From an uncultured Arenicella sp. (GTDB lineage Bacteria; Pseudomonadota; Gammaproteobacteria; Arenicellales; Arenicellaceae): a stretch of 64,000 bases of DNA. The stretch spans positions 243,597 to 307,596 of the forward strand of contig CANMNN010000001.1 of assembly GCA_947499305.1 (NCBI GenBank), in the 5' to 3' direction. A program made the translations under genes and the position numbers. The notes below the pieces were generated by a model. The model searched no databases. It saw only the letters and a list, made by a program, of their open reading frames with translations, and had not been told where the DNA came from. Below are positions 39,450 through 48,617 of the stretch, in pieces (the stretch's first letter is position 1; every line of letters starts with the position of its first letter).

Positions 39450-39564
39450 TAAAAACTCGCTTTACGGTAAGCGTAACTATATCGAGTTTTATTCAATAAA
39501 TAAAAGGCTTTACGAGGCATATCGAGTATTCAAAATGAGCCACAAACCCACCAGGAACGGCTCA

Positions 39565-39596
39565 CAAAAAAGGGCAACCGAAGTCACCCTTTTTTA
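39565..39596 (-). terminator. hairpin with U-tract between leuD and leuA
   Basis: AAAAAGGG-GAC...GT-CCCTTTTT forms a symmetric stem with an internal mismatch and a 4-nt loop, with T runs in both directions. It lies 33 nt past the leuD stop and 115 nt before the leuA start, so leuA may need its own promoter or readthrough. Confidence 0.75.
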
Positions 39597-39628
39597 AATG
39601 CCAATACTACAGCTGATAGTCTGTCAAT

Positions 39629-40243
39629 TTAAGAAGCCCAAAGCCATGGAAACATCTCTTTGTGTTTGGCTTCGTAGCTATCGATTTTATCTGTTTGCGC
39701 GAGTGTTAAACCGATATCATCCAAGCCCTCTAGCAAGTTGTGCTTACGAAAACCATCGATTTCAAAACTCCATTCAATGCCGCCGGGTGTGCTGACTTTT
39801 TGATTCTCTAAATCAACAGTAAACTCCACGCCCTCATTAGCTGAGATTTCGCTCATCAAGGCCTTCAATGTGTCGGCATCGACAACGATGGGCAAGATGC
39901 CATTTTTGAAACAGTTGTTATAGAAGATGTCGGCAAAGCTGGTTGAGATTATGGTGTTAAAACCGTAATCGTCAATTGCCCAAGGCGCATGCTCACGAGA
40001 TGACCCGCAACCAAAGTTATCGCCCGCAACTAAAATTTTAGCACCGTCAAATTTAGGGTTGTTTAGCTCAAAGTCTGGATTTGGCGTGCCATCTTCATTA
40101 AAGCGCCAATCGTGAAACAAATGCTGGCCAAAGCCAGTACGCTCTACTTTTTTTAGAAATTGTTTAGCAATGATTTGATCGGTATCAACATTGCTGCGAT
40201 TCATCAGCGCTGCAACGCTGGTATGGTTTGTGTATTTGTCCAT
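39629..40243 (-). CDS. leuD: 3-isopropylmalate dehydratase small subunit
   Basis: 204 residues, typical length. [14 protein letters not shown] and the swivelling-domain motif [17 protein letters not shown] are diagnostic. It forms the isomerase with LeuC that turns 2- into 3-isopropylmalate. It starts 42 nt after leuC on the same strand. Confidence 0.97.
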   Translation of the reverse strand: MDKYTNHTSVAALMNRSNVDTDQIIAKQFLKKVERTGFGQHLFHDWRFNEDGTPNPDFELNNPKFDGAKILVAGDNFGCGSSREHAPWAIDDYGFNTIISTSFADIFYNNCFKNGILPIVVDADTLKALMSEISANEGVEFTVDLENQKVSTPGGIEWSFEIDGFRKHNLLEGLDDIGLTLAQTDKIDSYEAKHKEMFPWLWAS

Positions 40244-40285
40244 GATATTTTACCTAATTCTGTGTGGCTATTCTCAAGCGTCAAA

Positions 40286-41695
40286 CTATGAAGCTTCGAG
40301 TTCGCGAATGTCTACAAAACGGCCCGCACCGGCAGTCGCTGCCGCCATGGCTGGAGACACAAGATGAGTACGTCCACCTTTGCCTTGTCGACCTTCGAAG
40401 TTACGGTTTGAGGTTGATGCGCAACGTTGGCCTGGCGTTAATTGATCACCATTCATAGCCAAACACATTGAGCAACCTGGCTCACGCCATTCCCAACCAG
40501 CATCGGTAAAAATCTTGTCTAAGCCTTCAGCCTCAGCTTGTTCTTTAACAAGATAAGAGCCAGGAACTGCGATCGCGGTAACATTGCTTGGCACAGTAGT
40601 ACCTTTGGCAACTTCCGCCGCCGCACGAAAATCCTCAATACGAGAATTTGTACACGAACCCAAGAACACGAAATCAACCGGGATGTCGGTCATCTTAGTA
40701 CCAGACTCTAAGCCCATGTATTCTAAAGCGCTTTTGCAGGCGATGGCTTTACCTTCGCTATCAAAGTCAGTTGGCGCAGGAACACTTTGGTCAACGGGTA
40801 CAACTTGCTCTGGCGAGGTTCCCCAAGTTACTTGAGGCGCAATGTCTTCAGCGCGAAGCTCAACAATCAAGTCAAATTCAGCACCGTCGTCACTTGGCAA
40901 AGATTTCCAGTATTTAACGGCTCGATCCCACATCTCACCTTTAGGTGCGAATTCTTTACCTTCTAAGAAATCAATGGTTTTTTGATCGGGGGCCACTAAA
41001 CCAGCTCGAGCGCCTGACTCAATCGCCATATTGCAAAGCGTCATACGGCCTTGCATTGAAAGTGCTTCAATCGCTTCGCCAGCGTATTCAATAACAAACC
41101 CATTGCCGCCAGCGGTGCCGATCTTACCGATAATTGCCAAGGCAATATCTTTAGCTGTACTGAATTTAGACAAGGTGCCGTCAACTTTAACCAACATCGT
41201 TTTAGATTTTGATTGAGGTAAGCATTGAGTGGCCATCACGTGTTCAACTTCCGATGTGCCAATTCCGAACGCTAAGGCACCGAACGCACCATGAGTTGCC
41301 GTATGAGAGTCACCGCAAACAGTGGTCATACCGGGGTGAACAAAGCCGTGCTCAGGTACAACAACGTGGATAATGCCGTTGTTTTTGCTCTTCATGTCAT
41401 AAAGGATCAAACCATGTTCGTCACAATTGTTCATCATGGTTTGTACTTGCTTTGCGCCTATTGGGTCAGGCAAGTTCAAACGGTCAGCGAGTTTTGTTGG
41501 TACGCAATGGTCTAAAGTGGCCAAAATACTGTGCGTATTTCGGATTGGGCGCCCCGCCATTTTTAAACCTTCGAAGGCTTGAGGTGACGTAACTTCGTGC
41601 ATTAGATGACGATCTACGTACATTAACGGAGCTTGACCTGCTTCTTGGTGCACAAAATGTGCATCCCAAATTTTTTCGTACATGGTTTTAGCCAT
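40286..41695 (-). CDS. leuC: 3-isopropylmalate dehydratase large subunit
   Basis: 469 residues, full length aconitase-family protein. [28 protein letters not shown] and the 4Fe-4S cysteines (FLGSCTNSR and GCSMCLAMN) are intact. The gene heads the minus-strand leuCD pair and lies opposite a LysR regulator. leuB is absent from this cluster. Confidence 0.97.
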   Translation of the reverse strand: MAKTMYEKIWDAHFVHQEAGQAPLMYVDRHLMHEVTSPQAFEGLKMAGRPIRNTHSILATLDHCVPTKLADRLNLPDPIGAKQVQTMMNNCDEHGLILYDMKSKNNGIIHVVVPEHGFVHPGMTTVCGDSHTATHGAFGALAFGIGTSEVEHVMATQCLPQSKSKTMLVKVDGTLSKFSTAKDIALAIIGKIGTAGGNGFVIEYAGEAIEALSMQGRMTLCNMAIESGARAGLVAPDQKTIDFLEGKEFAPKGEMWDRAVKYWKSLPSDDGAEFDLIVELRAEDIAPQVTWGTSPEQVVPVDQSVPAPTDFDSEGKAIACKSALEYMGLESGTKMTDIPVDFVFLGSCTNSRIEDFRAAAEVAKGTTVPSNVTAIAVPGSYLVKEQAEAEGLDKIFTDAGWEWREPGCSMCLAMNGDQLTPGQRCASTSNRNFEGRQGKGGRTHLVSPAMAAATAGAGRFVDIRELEAS

Positions 41696-41724
41696 GGGGT
41701 ACCTCGGTATATCTGCTGTTGAAT

Positions 41725-41761
41725 CTCATGATTATCAGTAAAGTGTATTGATAATCATGAG
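41725..41761. promoter_or_regulatory. 13-bp inverted repeat in the leuC leader region
   Basis: CTCATGATTATCA and TGATAATCATGAG are exact inverted repeats 11 nt apart, 30-66 nt upstream of the leuC ATG. It may be a regulator site or an mRNA leader hairpin. Confidence 0.55.
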
Positions 41762-41883
41762 TTTAAAGGTTGTTCTCAGCGGTTAATCAGACGCTGAAAA
41801 TGTTGTAAGCACGGGGCTTGCAACCATGGCTGAATAATATCAAAGCCTATTGATAATACAAATTCATTGTTCTTATAATATCG

Positions 41884-41898
41884 ATTCCAAATTGGAAT
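41884..41898. promoter_or_regulatory. LysR-type operator candidate ATTCCAA-A-TTGGAAT
   Basis: A perfect 15-bp palindrome containing T-N11-A, the LysR box pattern, 23 nt upstream of the LysR ATG in the divergent leuC promoter region. Confidence 0.6.
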
Positions 41899-41921
41899 GA
41901 ATCGTCGGAGTTCTAGAACAA

Positions 41922-42806
41922 ATGGATATCTCATCACTGCAGGCATTTATAGCGGTCGCCAGGCATGAGTCGTTTTCGAAAGCATCACAACAGCTTTTTG
42001 TAACGCAGCCTGCGATCAGTAAGCGTGTCGCGTCTTTAGAAGAAGAACTCGGCACTCAGTTATTTAACCGAATTGCTAGGCAAATAAGTCTAACTGAAGC
42101 CGGTAAGCAATTGTTACCTAAGGCTCAAGACTTAGTGAGTCAAGCGGAAGACATGCAACGCTATGCGTCAAACTTAAACGACGAAATTAGCGGAAACTTA
42201 TCAATCGCCATTGCGCACCATGTGGGCTTGCACCGAATGCCACCGATTCTTAGAGAATTTAATCTGCGCTATTCACAAGTGAACCTGGATATTCGTTTTG
42301 AAGATTCAGAGCAAGCTTATACATCGGTCGAGCAGGGTGATATTGAATTTGCTGTTATTACTTTACCGCAGAGTCTGCCCGACAAATTGATCAAGCTGCC
42401 GATATGGCAAGACCCCCTGAGTATCGTGGTCAGCAAAGAGCATCAGCTCGCCAATATCAGAGCGCCGAGCTTCGAAGATTTGGCGCGACACGCGTGTGTA
42501 ATCCCAAGTTTTGAAACCGAGACACACAAAATTATTCGTCGAGAGTTTGAGCAGCGCGGGTTAGAGCTCAATGTGCAAATGCAAACCAATAGCCTGGAGA
42601 CACTTAAGATGTTGGCGACGGCGGGTTTGGGATGGTCATTATTGCCAAGAACCATGTTGCATGATGAGCCTAAGAGCAAAAAACACGCTGGACTAAAGGC
42701 GCTAGATCTCAATATTGAACTATCAAGAGAGCTGGGTTTGGTTATACACAGTCGACGAAGTCTATCAAACGCCGCATTGGCGCTTAAACGCCTGATAGAG
42801 AATTGA
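41922..42806 (+). CDS. LysR-family transcriptional regulator, probably of leuCD
   Basis: 294 residues. An N-terminal winged helix-turn-helix (FSKASQQLFVTQPAISKRVASLEEELG, residues about 17-43) is followed by a LysR substrate-binding domain. It is transcribed away from leuC with a 226-base shared control region containing two palindromes. By the usual LysR logic it regulates leuCD and itself, perhaps in response to a leucine-pathway intermediate (inference). Confidence 0.92.
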   Translation: MDISSLQAFIAVARHESFSKASQQLFVTQPAISKRVASLEEELGTQLFNRIARQISLTEAGKQLLPKAQDLVSQAEDMQRYASNLNDEISGNLSIAIAHHVGLHRMPPILREFNLRYSQVNLDIRFEDSEQAYTSVEQGDIEFAVITLPQSLPDKLIKLPIWQDPLSIVVSKEHQLANIRAPSFEDLARHACVIPSFETETHKIIRREFEQRGLELNVQMQTNSLETLKMLATAGLGWSLLPRTMLHDEPKSKKHAGLKALDLNIELSRELGLVIHSRRSLSNAALALKRLIEN

Positions 42807-42878
42807 TTACTCTCGACGCTCACGCAAACTTGATCGCCCTGTCTTAGGGTAGTGGAAGTTACAATTCCTGAAACGGCA

Positions 42879-43439
42879 ATGATCATGAATACCAACTTCT
42901 ATCGCGGCCTGTTGGCTATTATTCTAATGGCTGTGATTAGCCCCCTAAACGCAAAGCAAGCCTGCCATGAGCTAGCAAACTTCTCGGCAACTAAGCTTCG
43001 CAGCAATACTCAAATAGACTTCTGCCAAGCGTTCGGCGGCAAAGCCATGTTGATCGTTAACACTGCTAGCCAATGCGGTTTCACTCCCCAATTTAAAGGC
43101 TTGGAAGCTCTCCACCAAGAATACGGCGATAAGCTAGCGATTATCGGCTTTCCATCGGACGACTTTAATCAAGAGCACAATGATTCGAAAAAGGTCGCGG
43201 ACGTTTGCTACGTAAACTATGGCGTTACTTTCACCATGTTAGAACCCAGCAACGTTAAGGGGGAGGGCGCAAACTCCGTGTTTCAAAAGCTCGCTAGCAA
43301 AACAGGGCAACAACCCGAGTGGAATTTCACCAAATACCTCGTCTCGGCTGATGGTCAAACCGTAAAGCACTTTCCTTCAAGGGTTAAGCCCCAGAGTGAT
43401 GAACTTACTCAGCAAATTGAATCTATGATTGGACACTGA
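42879..43439 (+). CDS. exported glutathione peroxidase (cysteine type)
   Basis: 186 residues from the ATG of MIMNTNF. A signal peptide (LLAIILMAVISPLNAKQA) predicts a periplasmic enzyme. NTASQCGFTPQF has the peroxidatic Cys, WNFTKYLV the Trp/Asn. The usual GFPCNQF is altered to GFPSDDF, so the resolving Cys and Gln of that motif are missing. Other cysteines (VCYVNYG) may substitute. It converges on dnaE2 with 35 nt between stops. Confidence 0.9.
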   Translation: MIMNTNFYRGLLAIILMAVISPLNAKQACHELANFSATKLRSNTQIDFCQAFGGKAMLIVNTASQCGFTPQFKGLEALHQEYGDKLAIIGFPSDDFNQEHNDSKKVADVCYVNYGVTFTMLEPSNVKGEGANSVFQKLASKTGQQPEWNFTKYLVSADGQTVKHFPSRVKPQSDELTQQIESMIGH

Positions 43440-43474
43440 TCAGCGATAGTTGATTCGAGATAAAAAGTGTGCGC

Positions 43475-46400
43475 TTAATGAAAGTCGCGCGACCTTGATT
43501 TTAAATCAGGTAGGGCGTTATCGTGCTGCTCAATGTAAGCCGCAATAACATTTGCGACGCCATGTTGGTGTTCTAGTGTGCCTTTAATGTAGAGAATGCG
43601 GCCAGTGAGAATCGCCTCGCGAAAACGCTCTTGAACGCCTTGCCATAAGATCACATTGATATTGCCCGTTTCATCTTCAAGGGTCATAAAGATCACACCG
43701 CTGGCCGTGCCAGGCCGTTGCCGGCCAGTAACTAAACCTGATATTTCAATTAAGCTCTTATTACGCCGGCATAGAACTTGGCTTGCTAAGGTGCAGCGAG
43801 CAAAGGGCAAGGTCTTTCGTAATAACTGCATCGGATGGTGTTTGAGCGACACACCGCGAGCGCTACGATAATCTGACAGCATAGAATCTAGAGGTGATAG
43901 TTCATTGATAAAGTCGGCTTTACTCGGTTTGTGTTTTTGACCGATTTTGTTAGAACTGTCAAAGCCATCATCAATTCTCAAAGCCTGCCAATAAGCCTGC
44001 CGCCGATTTTTATGGAATTCATGAAAGGCATCCGCATCAACCAATTTGGTCAGTTCCATCGAATTAAAAATGGCACGACCTTTAAGATCGCTCAAACTTT
44101 TAATAGTCTCTTTTTCTCTAGAGCTCATTAAGCGTTGGGCCGATTGTTTCGAGACTCCTTTAATAAGACAAAAGCCCAAGCGAAAGCCTTGCCCAGGGGC
44201 TGAGGAACCCAGCGTATGCTCCCATTGGCTATTGACGATGCACACCGGTAACACGCGCACATTATGCCGCTTCGCGTCTTGTACTAATTGTGATGGTGAA
44301 TAAAAACCCATAGGCTGACTGTTAAGAATGCCCGCATAAAACGCCGCGGGGTAATGACACTTGAGCCAAGCCGAAGCGTAAACCAATAGGGCAAAACTGG
44401 CCGAGTGAGATTCAGGAAAGCCATAGCTGCCAAAGCCCTTGATCTGCTTAAACAAGCGCTCGGCAAACTCCAGACTATGACCGCGGTTTAACATGCCATC
44501 AATCAGGCGAGATCTGAATTGATCAAGGTCGCCACGTTTACCCCAACTTGCCATCGCACGCCGTAACTCATCCGCCTCGCCACCGCTAAAACCCGCAGCA
44601 ACCATAGTTAACTTAATAACCTGCTCCTGAAAAATAGGCACTCCATAAGTGCGTTTCAATACAGAGTGAATCTCCGGCGTAGTGTCTGGTACTGACTCCT
44701 CCTTATTGCGCCGCTTCAAATACGGGTGAACCATCTCCCCTTGAATTGGCCCTGGCCGAACAATCGCAACTTGCACCACAAGGTCATAAAAGCACCTAGG
44801 TTTTAAACGCGGTAGCATCGACATCTGCGCACGCGATTCAACTTGAAATACCCCCACGCTATCGCCCCGACAAAGCATTTGATAAACCGCCGGGTCTTCT
44901 TTGGGAATACTCTGGAAGGTGACTTGTTTGCCTTGCTGGGTGCTGATCATTTCAAGCGCATTTCGAATCGCACTGAGCATGCCCAAGCCCAAGACATCGA
45001 CCTTGAGAAGCTTCATGATTTCGATATCGTATTTGTCCCATTGAATAATCGTGCGATCAGGCATCGCCGCATTTTCAATCGGCACTAAAGTGCTAGTGGC
45101 TTGGTGTGTAATCAGAAAGCCTCCAACATGCTGTGACAAATGTCGAGGCGTGCCGAGTATCTGTTTAACCAGCATAAAAAAGTGATGCAATAGTGCCGAA
45201 TCGATATTCAGCCGACGGTTTTTAACATGCTCAACCAAAGTATCTACCTTGTCCCACCAAGCCATCGACTGATTCAACTCTTCAATGAAATTAAGGGGCA
45301 ACCCCAAGGCTTTGCCAACATCGCGCACCGCACTCTTACGCCGATACGTAATAACCGTCGCCGCAATGGCCGTACGTTTTCGCGAATACTTTTTATAGAT
45401 GTATTGAATCACCTCCTCACGCCGCTGACTCTCGAAATCAACGTCAATATCTGGCGGTTCGTTACGCTCCTTTGATATGAAACGCTCAAATAATAGTTGG
45501 TGCAAGTTAGGGTCAATACCGGTAATGAACAAACAATAGCAAACCGCTGAATTAGCCGCCGAACCGCGTCCCTGACAGAGTATGTTTTGCGAACGAGCAA
45601 AACGAACAATGTCGTATACCGTAAGAAAATAGTACTCGTAATCGAGTTCTTCAATTACACCTAACTCGTACTCAATTTGAGCTCGCATTTTGCTTGATAT
45701 GCCGTTTGGCCAACGTTCTTTAATACCTGATTCAGTTAACTCGCGTAAGTAAGTGCTTGGAGAAAGCCCATTCGGCACAACCTCTCTGGGGTATTGATAA
45801 CGCAACTCAGACATATTGAAGTTGCATAAACTTGCTATGTGTAAAGACTCTTGTAAAAGCTCAGCTGGATACTGTTTCTGGAGTAGAGATAGAGGTTTAA
45901 GGTAACGCTCAGCATTACTGTGGGAGGTATCAGAAAGGTCTTTGACTGAGCAATTTAAGCGAATTGCCGTTAGCGTATCCTGCAAAGGCTTGAGTGACTT
46001 ATCGTGCATGTGCACATCATTGCAAGCCACCAATCTTATACCGAGAGACTTACTTAGATTACTGCAATGTAAATATTTGCGCTGATCTGTAGACAGCATG
46101 AAAAGCTCAACGCCAATCCATAGCCGAGTTTTAAATAATGCAAGCAATTTTTTACCATGCAATGTATCGCTTTTAGAATAACGGGGTAGCCAAATAGCCA
46201 AGCAATTGGGCAAGCCAAACCGCAAGTCATCGACGGATATTTCATACTCGCCCTTAGGGCTTCGCCGCCGGGCTTTAGTGATTAGGTGAGAAATTTCACT
46301 GTAAGCCGAGCGGTTGCTTGCTAGCAAAACAAGTGATAGCTTGTTGCCATCAACAATAAGCTCAAACTCACTGCCCACAATTAGTTTCAAGCCACAAGCC

Positions 46401-46561
46401 TCACTGGCTTGGTAGGCTTTTACTAAGCCCGCATAAGAGCATTCATCCGTAATCGCAACTGCTGAATAGCCAAGCTCACACGCTTGGTACACCAACTCCT
46501 CAGGGCTAGAAGCCCCCGTTAGAAAAGAGTAGTGTGATTTAACATGCAGCTCAGCAAACAC
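43475..46561 (-). CDS. dnaE2: error-prone DNA polymerase III alpha subunit DnaE2
   Basis: 1028 residues, the length of DnaE2. The PHP domain begins AELHVKSHYSFLTGASSPEELV, the polymerase acidic cluster is PPDIDVDFES (Asp371, 373, 375), and a C-terminal OB fold ends SRDFH as in DnaE2. It is the SOS polymerase for translesion synthesis and mutagenesis and usually lies in an imuA-imuB-dnaE2 cassette. Here it starts with GTG only 5 nt after the intI stop with no clear ribosome binding site of its own, indicating translational coupling to intI and shared LexA control. imuA and imuB are not in the window; ImuB would have to be supplied from elsewhere. Confidence 0.95.
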   Translation of the reverse strand: MFAELHVKSHYSFLTGASSPEELVYQACELGYSAVAITDECSYAGLVKAYQASEACGLKLIVGSEFELIVDGNKLSLVLLASNRSAYSEISHLITKARRRSPKGEYEISVDDLRFGLPNCLAIWLPRYSKSDTLHGKKLLALFKTRLWIGVELFMLSTDQRKYLHCSNLSKSLGIRLVACNDVHMHDKSLKPLQDTLTAIRLNCSVKDLSDTSHSNAERYLKPLSLLQKQYPAELLQESLHIASLCNFNMSELRYQYPREVVPNGLSPSTYLRELTESGIKERWPNGISSKMRAQIEYELGVIEELDYEYYFLTVYDIVRFARSQNILCQGRGSAANSAVCYCLFITGIDPNLHQLLFERFISKERNEPPDIDVDFESQRREEVIQYIYKKYSRKRTAIAATVITYRRKSAVRDVGKALGLPLNFIEELNQSMAWWDKVDTLVEHVKNRRLNIDSALLHHFFMLVKQILGTPRHLSQHVGGFLITHQATSTLVPIENAAMPDRTIIQWDKYDIEIMKLLKVDVLGLGMLSAIRNALEMISTQQGKQVTFQSIPKEDPAVYQMLCRGDSVGVFQVESRAQMSMLPRLKPRCFYDLVVQVAIVRPGPIQGEMVHPYLKRRNKEESVPDTTPEIHSVLKRTYGVPIFQEQVIKLTMVAAGFSGGEADELRRAMASWGKRGDLDQFRSRLIDGMLNRGHSLEFAERLFKQIKGFGSYGFPESHSASFALLVYASAWLKCHYPAAFYAGILNSQPMGFYSPSQLVQDAKRHNVRVLPVCIVNSQWEHTLGSSAPGQGFRLGFCLIKGVSKQSAQRLMSSREKETIKSLSDLKGRAIFNSMELTKLVDADAFHEFHKNRRQAYWQALRIDDGFDSSNKIGQKHKPSKADFINELSPLDSMLSDYRSARGVSLKHHPMQLLRKTLPFARCTLASQVLCRRNKSLIEISGLVTGRQRPGTASGVIFMTLEDETGNINVILWQGVQERFREAILTGRILYIKGTLEHQHGVANVIAAYIEQHDNALPDLKSRSRDFH

Positions 46562-46566
46562 ATCGC

Positions 46567-47550
46567 TTAAGCGTAACTCGCTCGCTGTTCTGAAATACGA
46601 TCGAGTGGGCTACTCGTGCCGGCGTAATGCTTGCCGATGATGTGAGTATAAATCTGGGTTGTTTTAACATCGGTATGCCCAAGCAACTCTTGAACTGTTC
46701 GTATATCCGTACCCGCCTCGAGTAAATGCGTAGCGAAGCTATGGCGAAACGTATGGCATGTTACACGCTTAGTTACACCCGAACTTTCCGTCGCTCTCTT
46801 TAATGATTTACGGATAACTGAAGTGTGTAAATGATGACGACACAGACGATTGTTGACCGGGTGACGACAAATTGAAACCGATGGGAAAATATACATCCAA
46901 CTGGCTTGGCGAAATGCGCTCGGATATTTACGCCCTAAAGCATCAGGCATTGACGGGCCAATACCGTCAGTGTTATCTTTTTTCTGAACGTCTTTAGCGT
47001 ACTGAATTTGCTGAATCAAGTCAGGCTCCAGGTTTTGGCTCAATAAAGTAACGCGGTCCTTATTGCCCTTACCATTTCGAACCGTCACGCTATGATTATC
47101 AAAATCGATGTCTTGAATTCTTAAGCCTAAGGCTTCGGATACACGTAAGCCACTGCCGTACATCATTTTAACTACAAGCTCATGAGTTCCCTCGAGCTTA
47201 TTAATAATCATCATAGCCTCCTTGCCACTTAATACCGTCGGCAAATATTTAGGCTTTTTGGCCAGTTTAAAATTCATATTGACGATTGGCTTTTCCAAAA
47301 ATTTGGAATACAAAAACATCAAGGCATTTAATGCAATCCGTTGGGTGTTAGCCGTAACGTTTCGGTCAGAAGCAAGATAATCTAAAAACTGAATAATCTC
47401 GTCCTTCCCCATCTCCTCCGGGTGCTTACGATTATGAAAACGGATGTAAGACTTTATCCAATATATATAGCTTTTCTCAGTGCGAATGCTATAGCCACGC
47501 AATCGCATAGTTCGACGAACCGACTCTAGAAAGGGGCTTTTACGACGCAT
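46567..47550 (-). CDS. intI: integron integrase (tyrosine recombinase)
   Basis: 327 residues from the ATG with GGAG 6 nt upstream; a longer in-frame start lies upstream of the LexA box and is rejected. Catalytic residues are Arg136 (GSGLRVSEALGLR), Lys164, His266, Arg269 (HTFRHSFATHLL), His292 (LLGHTDVKTTQIYTH) and Tyr301. The extra segment at about 194-223 (DALGRKYPSAFRQASW-YIFPS) is the helix found only in integron integrases, needed for folded attC binding. It faces away from the cassette array, as usual. All key residues are intact, so it should be active. It heads an operon with dnaE2. Confidence 0.97.
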   Translation of the reverse strand: MRRKSPFLESVRRTMRLRGYSIRTEKSYIYWIKSYIRFHNRKHPEEMGKDEIIQFLDYLASDRNVTANTQRIALNALMFLYSKFLEKPIVNMNFKLAKKPKYLPTVLSGKEAMMIINKLEGTHELVVKMMYGSGLRVSEALGLRIQDIDFDNHSVTVRNGKGNKDRVTLLSQNLEPDLIQQIQYAKDVQKKDNTDGIGPSMPDALGRKYPSAFRQASWMYIFPSVSICRHPVNNRLCRHHLHTSVIRKSLKRATESSGVTKRVTCHTFRHSFATHLLEAGTDIRTVQELLGHTDVKTTQIYTHIIGKHYAGTSSPLDRISEQRASYA

Positions 47551-47568
47551 TTTTCGCTCCACATAAAA

Positions 47569-47584
47569 CTGTATAAATAAACAG
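47569..47584. promoter_or_regulatory. LexA box upstream of intI-dnaE2
   Basis: CTGTATAAATAAACAG is an exact match to CTGT-N8-ACAG, 19-34 nt upstream of the intI ATG. On the minus strand a weak promoter (TTGGCA, 16 nt, TATACA) overlaps it, so LexA would block transcription until DNA damage. Confidence 0.85.
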
Positions 47585-47616
47585 TATATATTGCCAAACC
47601 TATTCATACAATCACT

Positions 47617-47644
47617 TTGATCAACTGTATGCTGCGTATATTAA
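47617..47644 (+). promoter_or_regulatory. candidate cassette promoter Pc
   Basis: TTGATC and TATTAA with a 16-nt spacer face the cassette array, between intI and attI. It is a plausible but unproven Pc; other weak hexamers are nearby. Confidence 0.35.
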
Positions 47645-47789
47645 TGAACTTAGATGCTTACAAGGTTTAATAAAAACATAGACTTAAAGGATATCTTGAG
47701 AAGATTAATGCGCACTGATATTGTTCAGACAAAGCAGGCACACTTTGAGTAGTGAAAAAACAATGGTTTTCAAGAAAAGAAAATTAAAA

Positions 47790-47863
47790 ACAAAGGTTTA
47801 TGGTGGTTCTCAATCAAATTTTGAATCTAGAACATCCGCTTGCATCCTAATAAGCTGTTAGTT
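47790..47863 (+). other. attI site (approximate left limit)
   Basis: The recombination point is fixed by the first cassette: the G of AGCTGTTAG at 47857, with the cassette beginning TTAGTTTG at 47858. The same cassette 5' end recurs at 56921 after a true attC. The left limit is estimated. Confidence 0.7.
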
Positions 47864-48189
47864 TGATTTTTTATTTCTTTGGTATGGCTCAGCACTCCGT
47901 AGTAGATTTTAAAACATGCTTTACAGGTTAACTTGGTATCGGGCTACCAACGTTACTGGTTCGTGGCAAAGGGTCTCGCACGGGCTCGACCACTTAGATC
48001 AGGTTTTCTTGTTAAACAATTAGGCTTCGGGTTATTCTGTGGCAACAACATAAGAAGGTGGTTTAGTTCAAAGCACTTCGTAGATAGTTTATAGGTTATT
48101 CAAGTTTTGAATTACAAACTAACAAGTTCAAAAACTGCCATTCGCTTCGCTCACTCGGACGCGCTATTCGCGCGCCCGTTTTAAAGGCG
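47858..48189 (+). other. cassette 1, no clear ORF (class A; copy of cassette 22)
   Basis: 332 nt, the same length as cassette 22. From about nt 65 onward the two are nearly identical; the first part differs. A frame of about 53 codons from a TTG (LVSGYQ-YWFVAKGLAR) ends at TAG here but stays open in cassette 22, so coding is doubtful. Confidence 0.75.
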
Positions 48190-48195
48190 TTATGT
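48117..48195 (+). repeat. attC site 1
   Basis: AACAAGTTCAAAAAC left arm and CGTTTTAAAGGCGTTA right arm around two GC-rich palindromes; crossover after G48189. Confidence 0.95.
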
Positions 48196-48238
48196 TTTAT
48201 AATATGTAAGCATAGTAAAAATCAAATAGGAAAACTCA

Positions 48239-48502
48239 ATGAAAAATATAATAATTGTTGTAATAATAATTGCAGGGGTAGTTTACTGGAATAGTCAGAG
48301 TGGCAATGTCACATCGAATCAATGTTCTAAACTAGGTGGCAAAATGACTGAAATGGGCTGCGTTACAGAAATGAGTGAAAAAAAATGTAAGTCTATGGGC
48401 GGGACATTAGATAGTGATGGTCAGTGCCGTGTAGGTTTCACTAAAGAAGAGTGCAACGCTATGGGTGGAACACTGACTGCAAATAAAGAATGTGATATCT
48501 AG
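48239..48502 (+). CDS. cassette 2 protein: anchored small Cys-repeat protein
   Basis: 87 residues; AGGA 8 nt before the ATG. An N-terminal hydrophobic segment (IIIVVIIIAGVVYW) is a signal or anchor. Three repeats of the form C-x2-3-(L/M)GG-x5-7-C follow (CSKLGGKMTEMGC, CKSMGGTLDSDGQC, CNAMGGTLTANKEC). It probably folds as disulfide-stabilised repeats outside the cytoplasm. No family is recognised. Confidence 0.8.
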   Translation: MKNIIIVVIIIAGVVYWNSQSGNVTSNQCSKLGGKMTEMGCVTEMSEKKCKSMGGTLDSDGQCRVGFTKEECNAMGGTLTANKECDI

Positions 48503-48518
48503 ATTTTTTACTCGCTAA

Positions 48519-48599
48519 ACATAACAAGCACATGAAAAAACGCTTCACTACGTTGCGCTGGACACTCGTAAACGAGTGCCTTTTATGTGGGCGTTATGT
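48519..48599 (+). repeat. attC site 2 (divergent type)
   Basis: Ends pair as AACATAAC/GTTATGT but the arms are GCACATGAAAA and TTTTATGTGGGC instead of the common form; central CACTCGTAAACGAGTG palindrome. Crossover after G48593. Confidence 0.85.
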
Positions 48600-48617
48600 G
48601 GGTACTAGGATATTGCA

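Noticed and set aside
46567..47607. Longer integrase start 19 codons upstream
   Set aside because: It would put the LexA box and the good ribosome binding site inside the gene.
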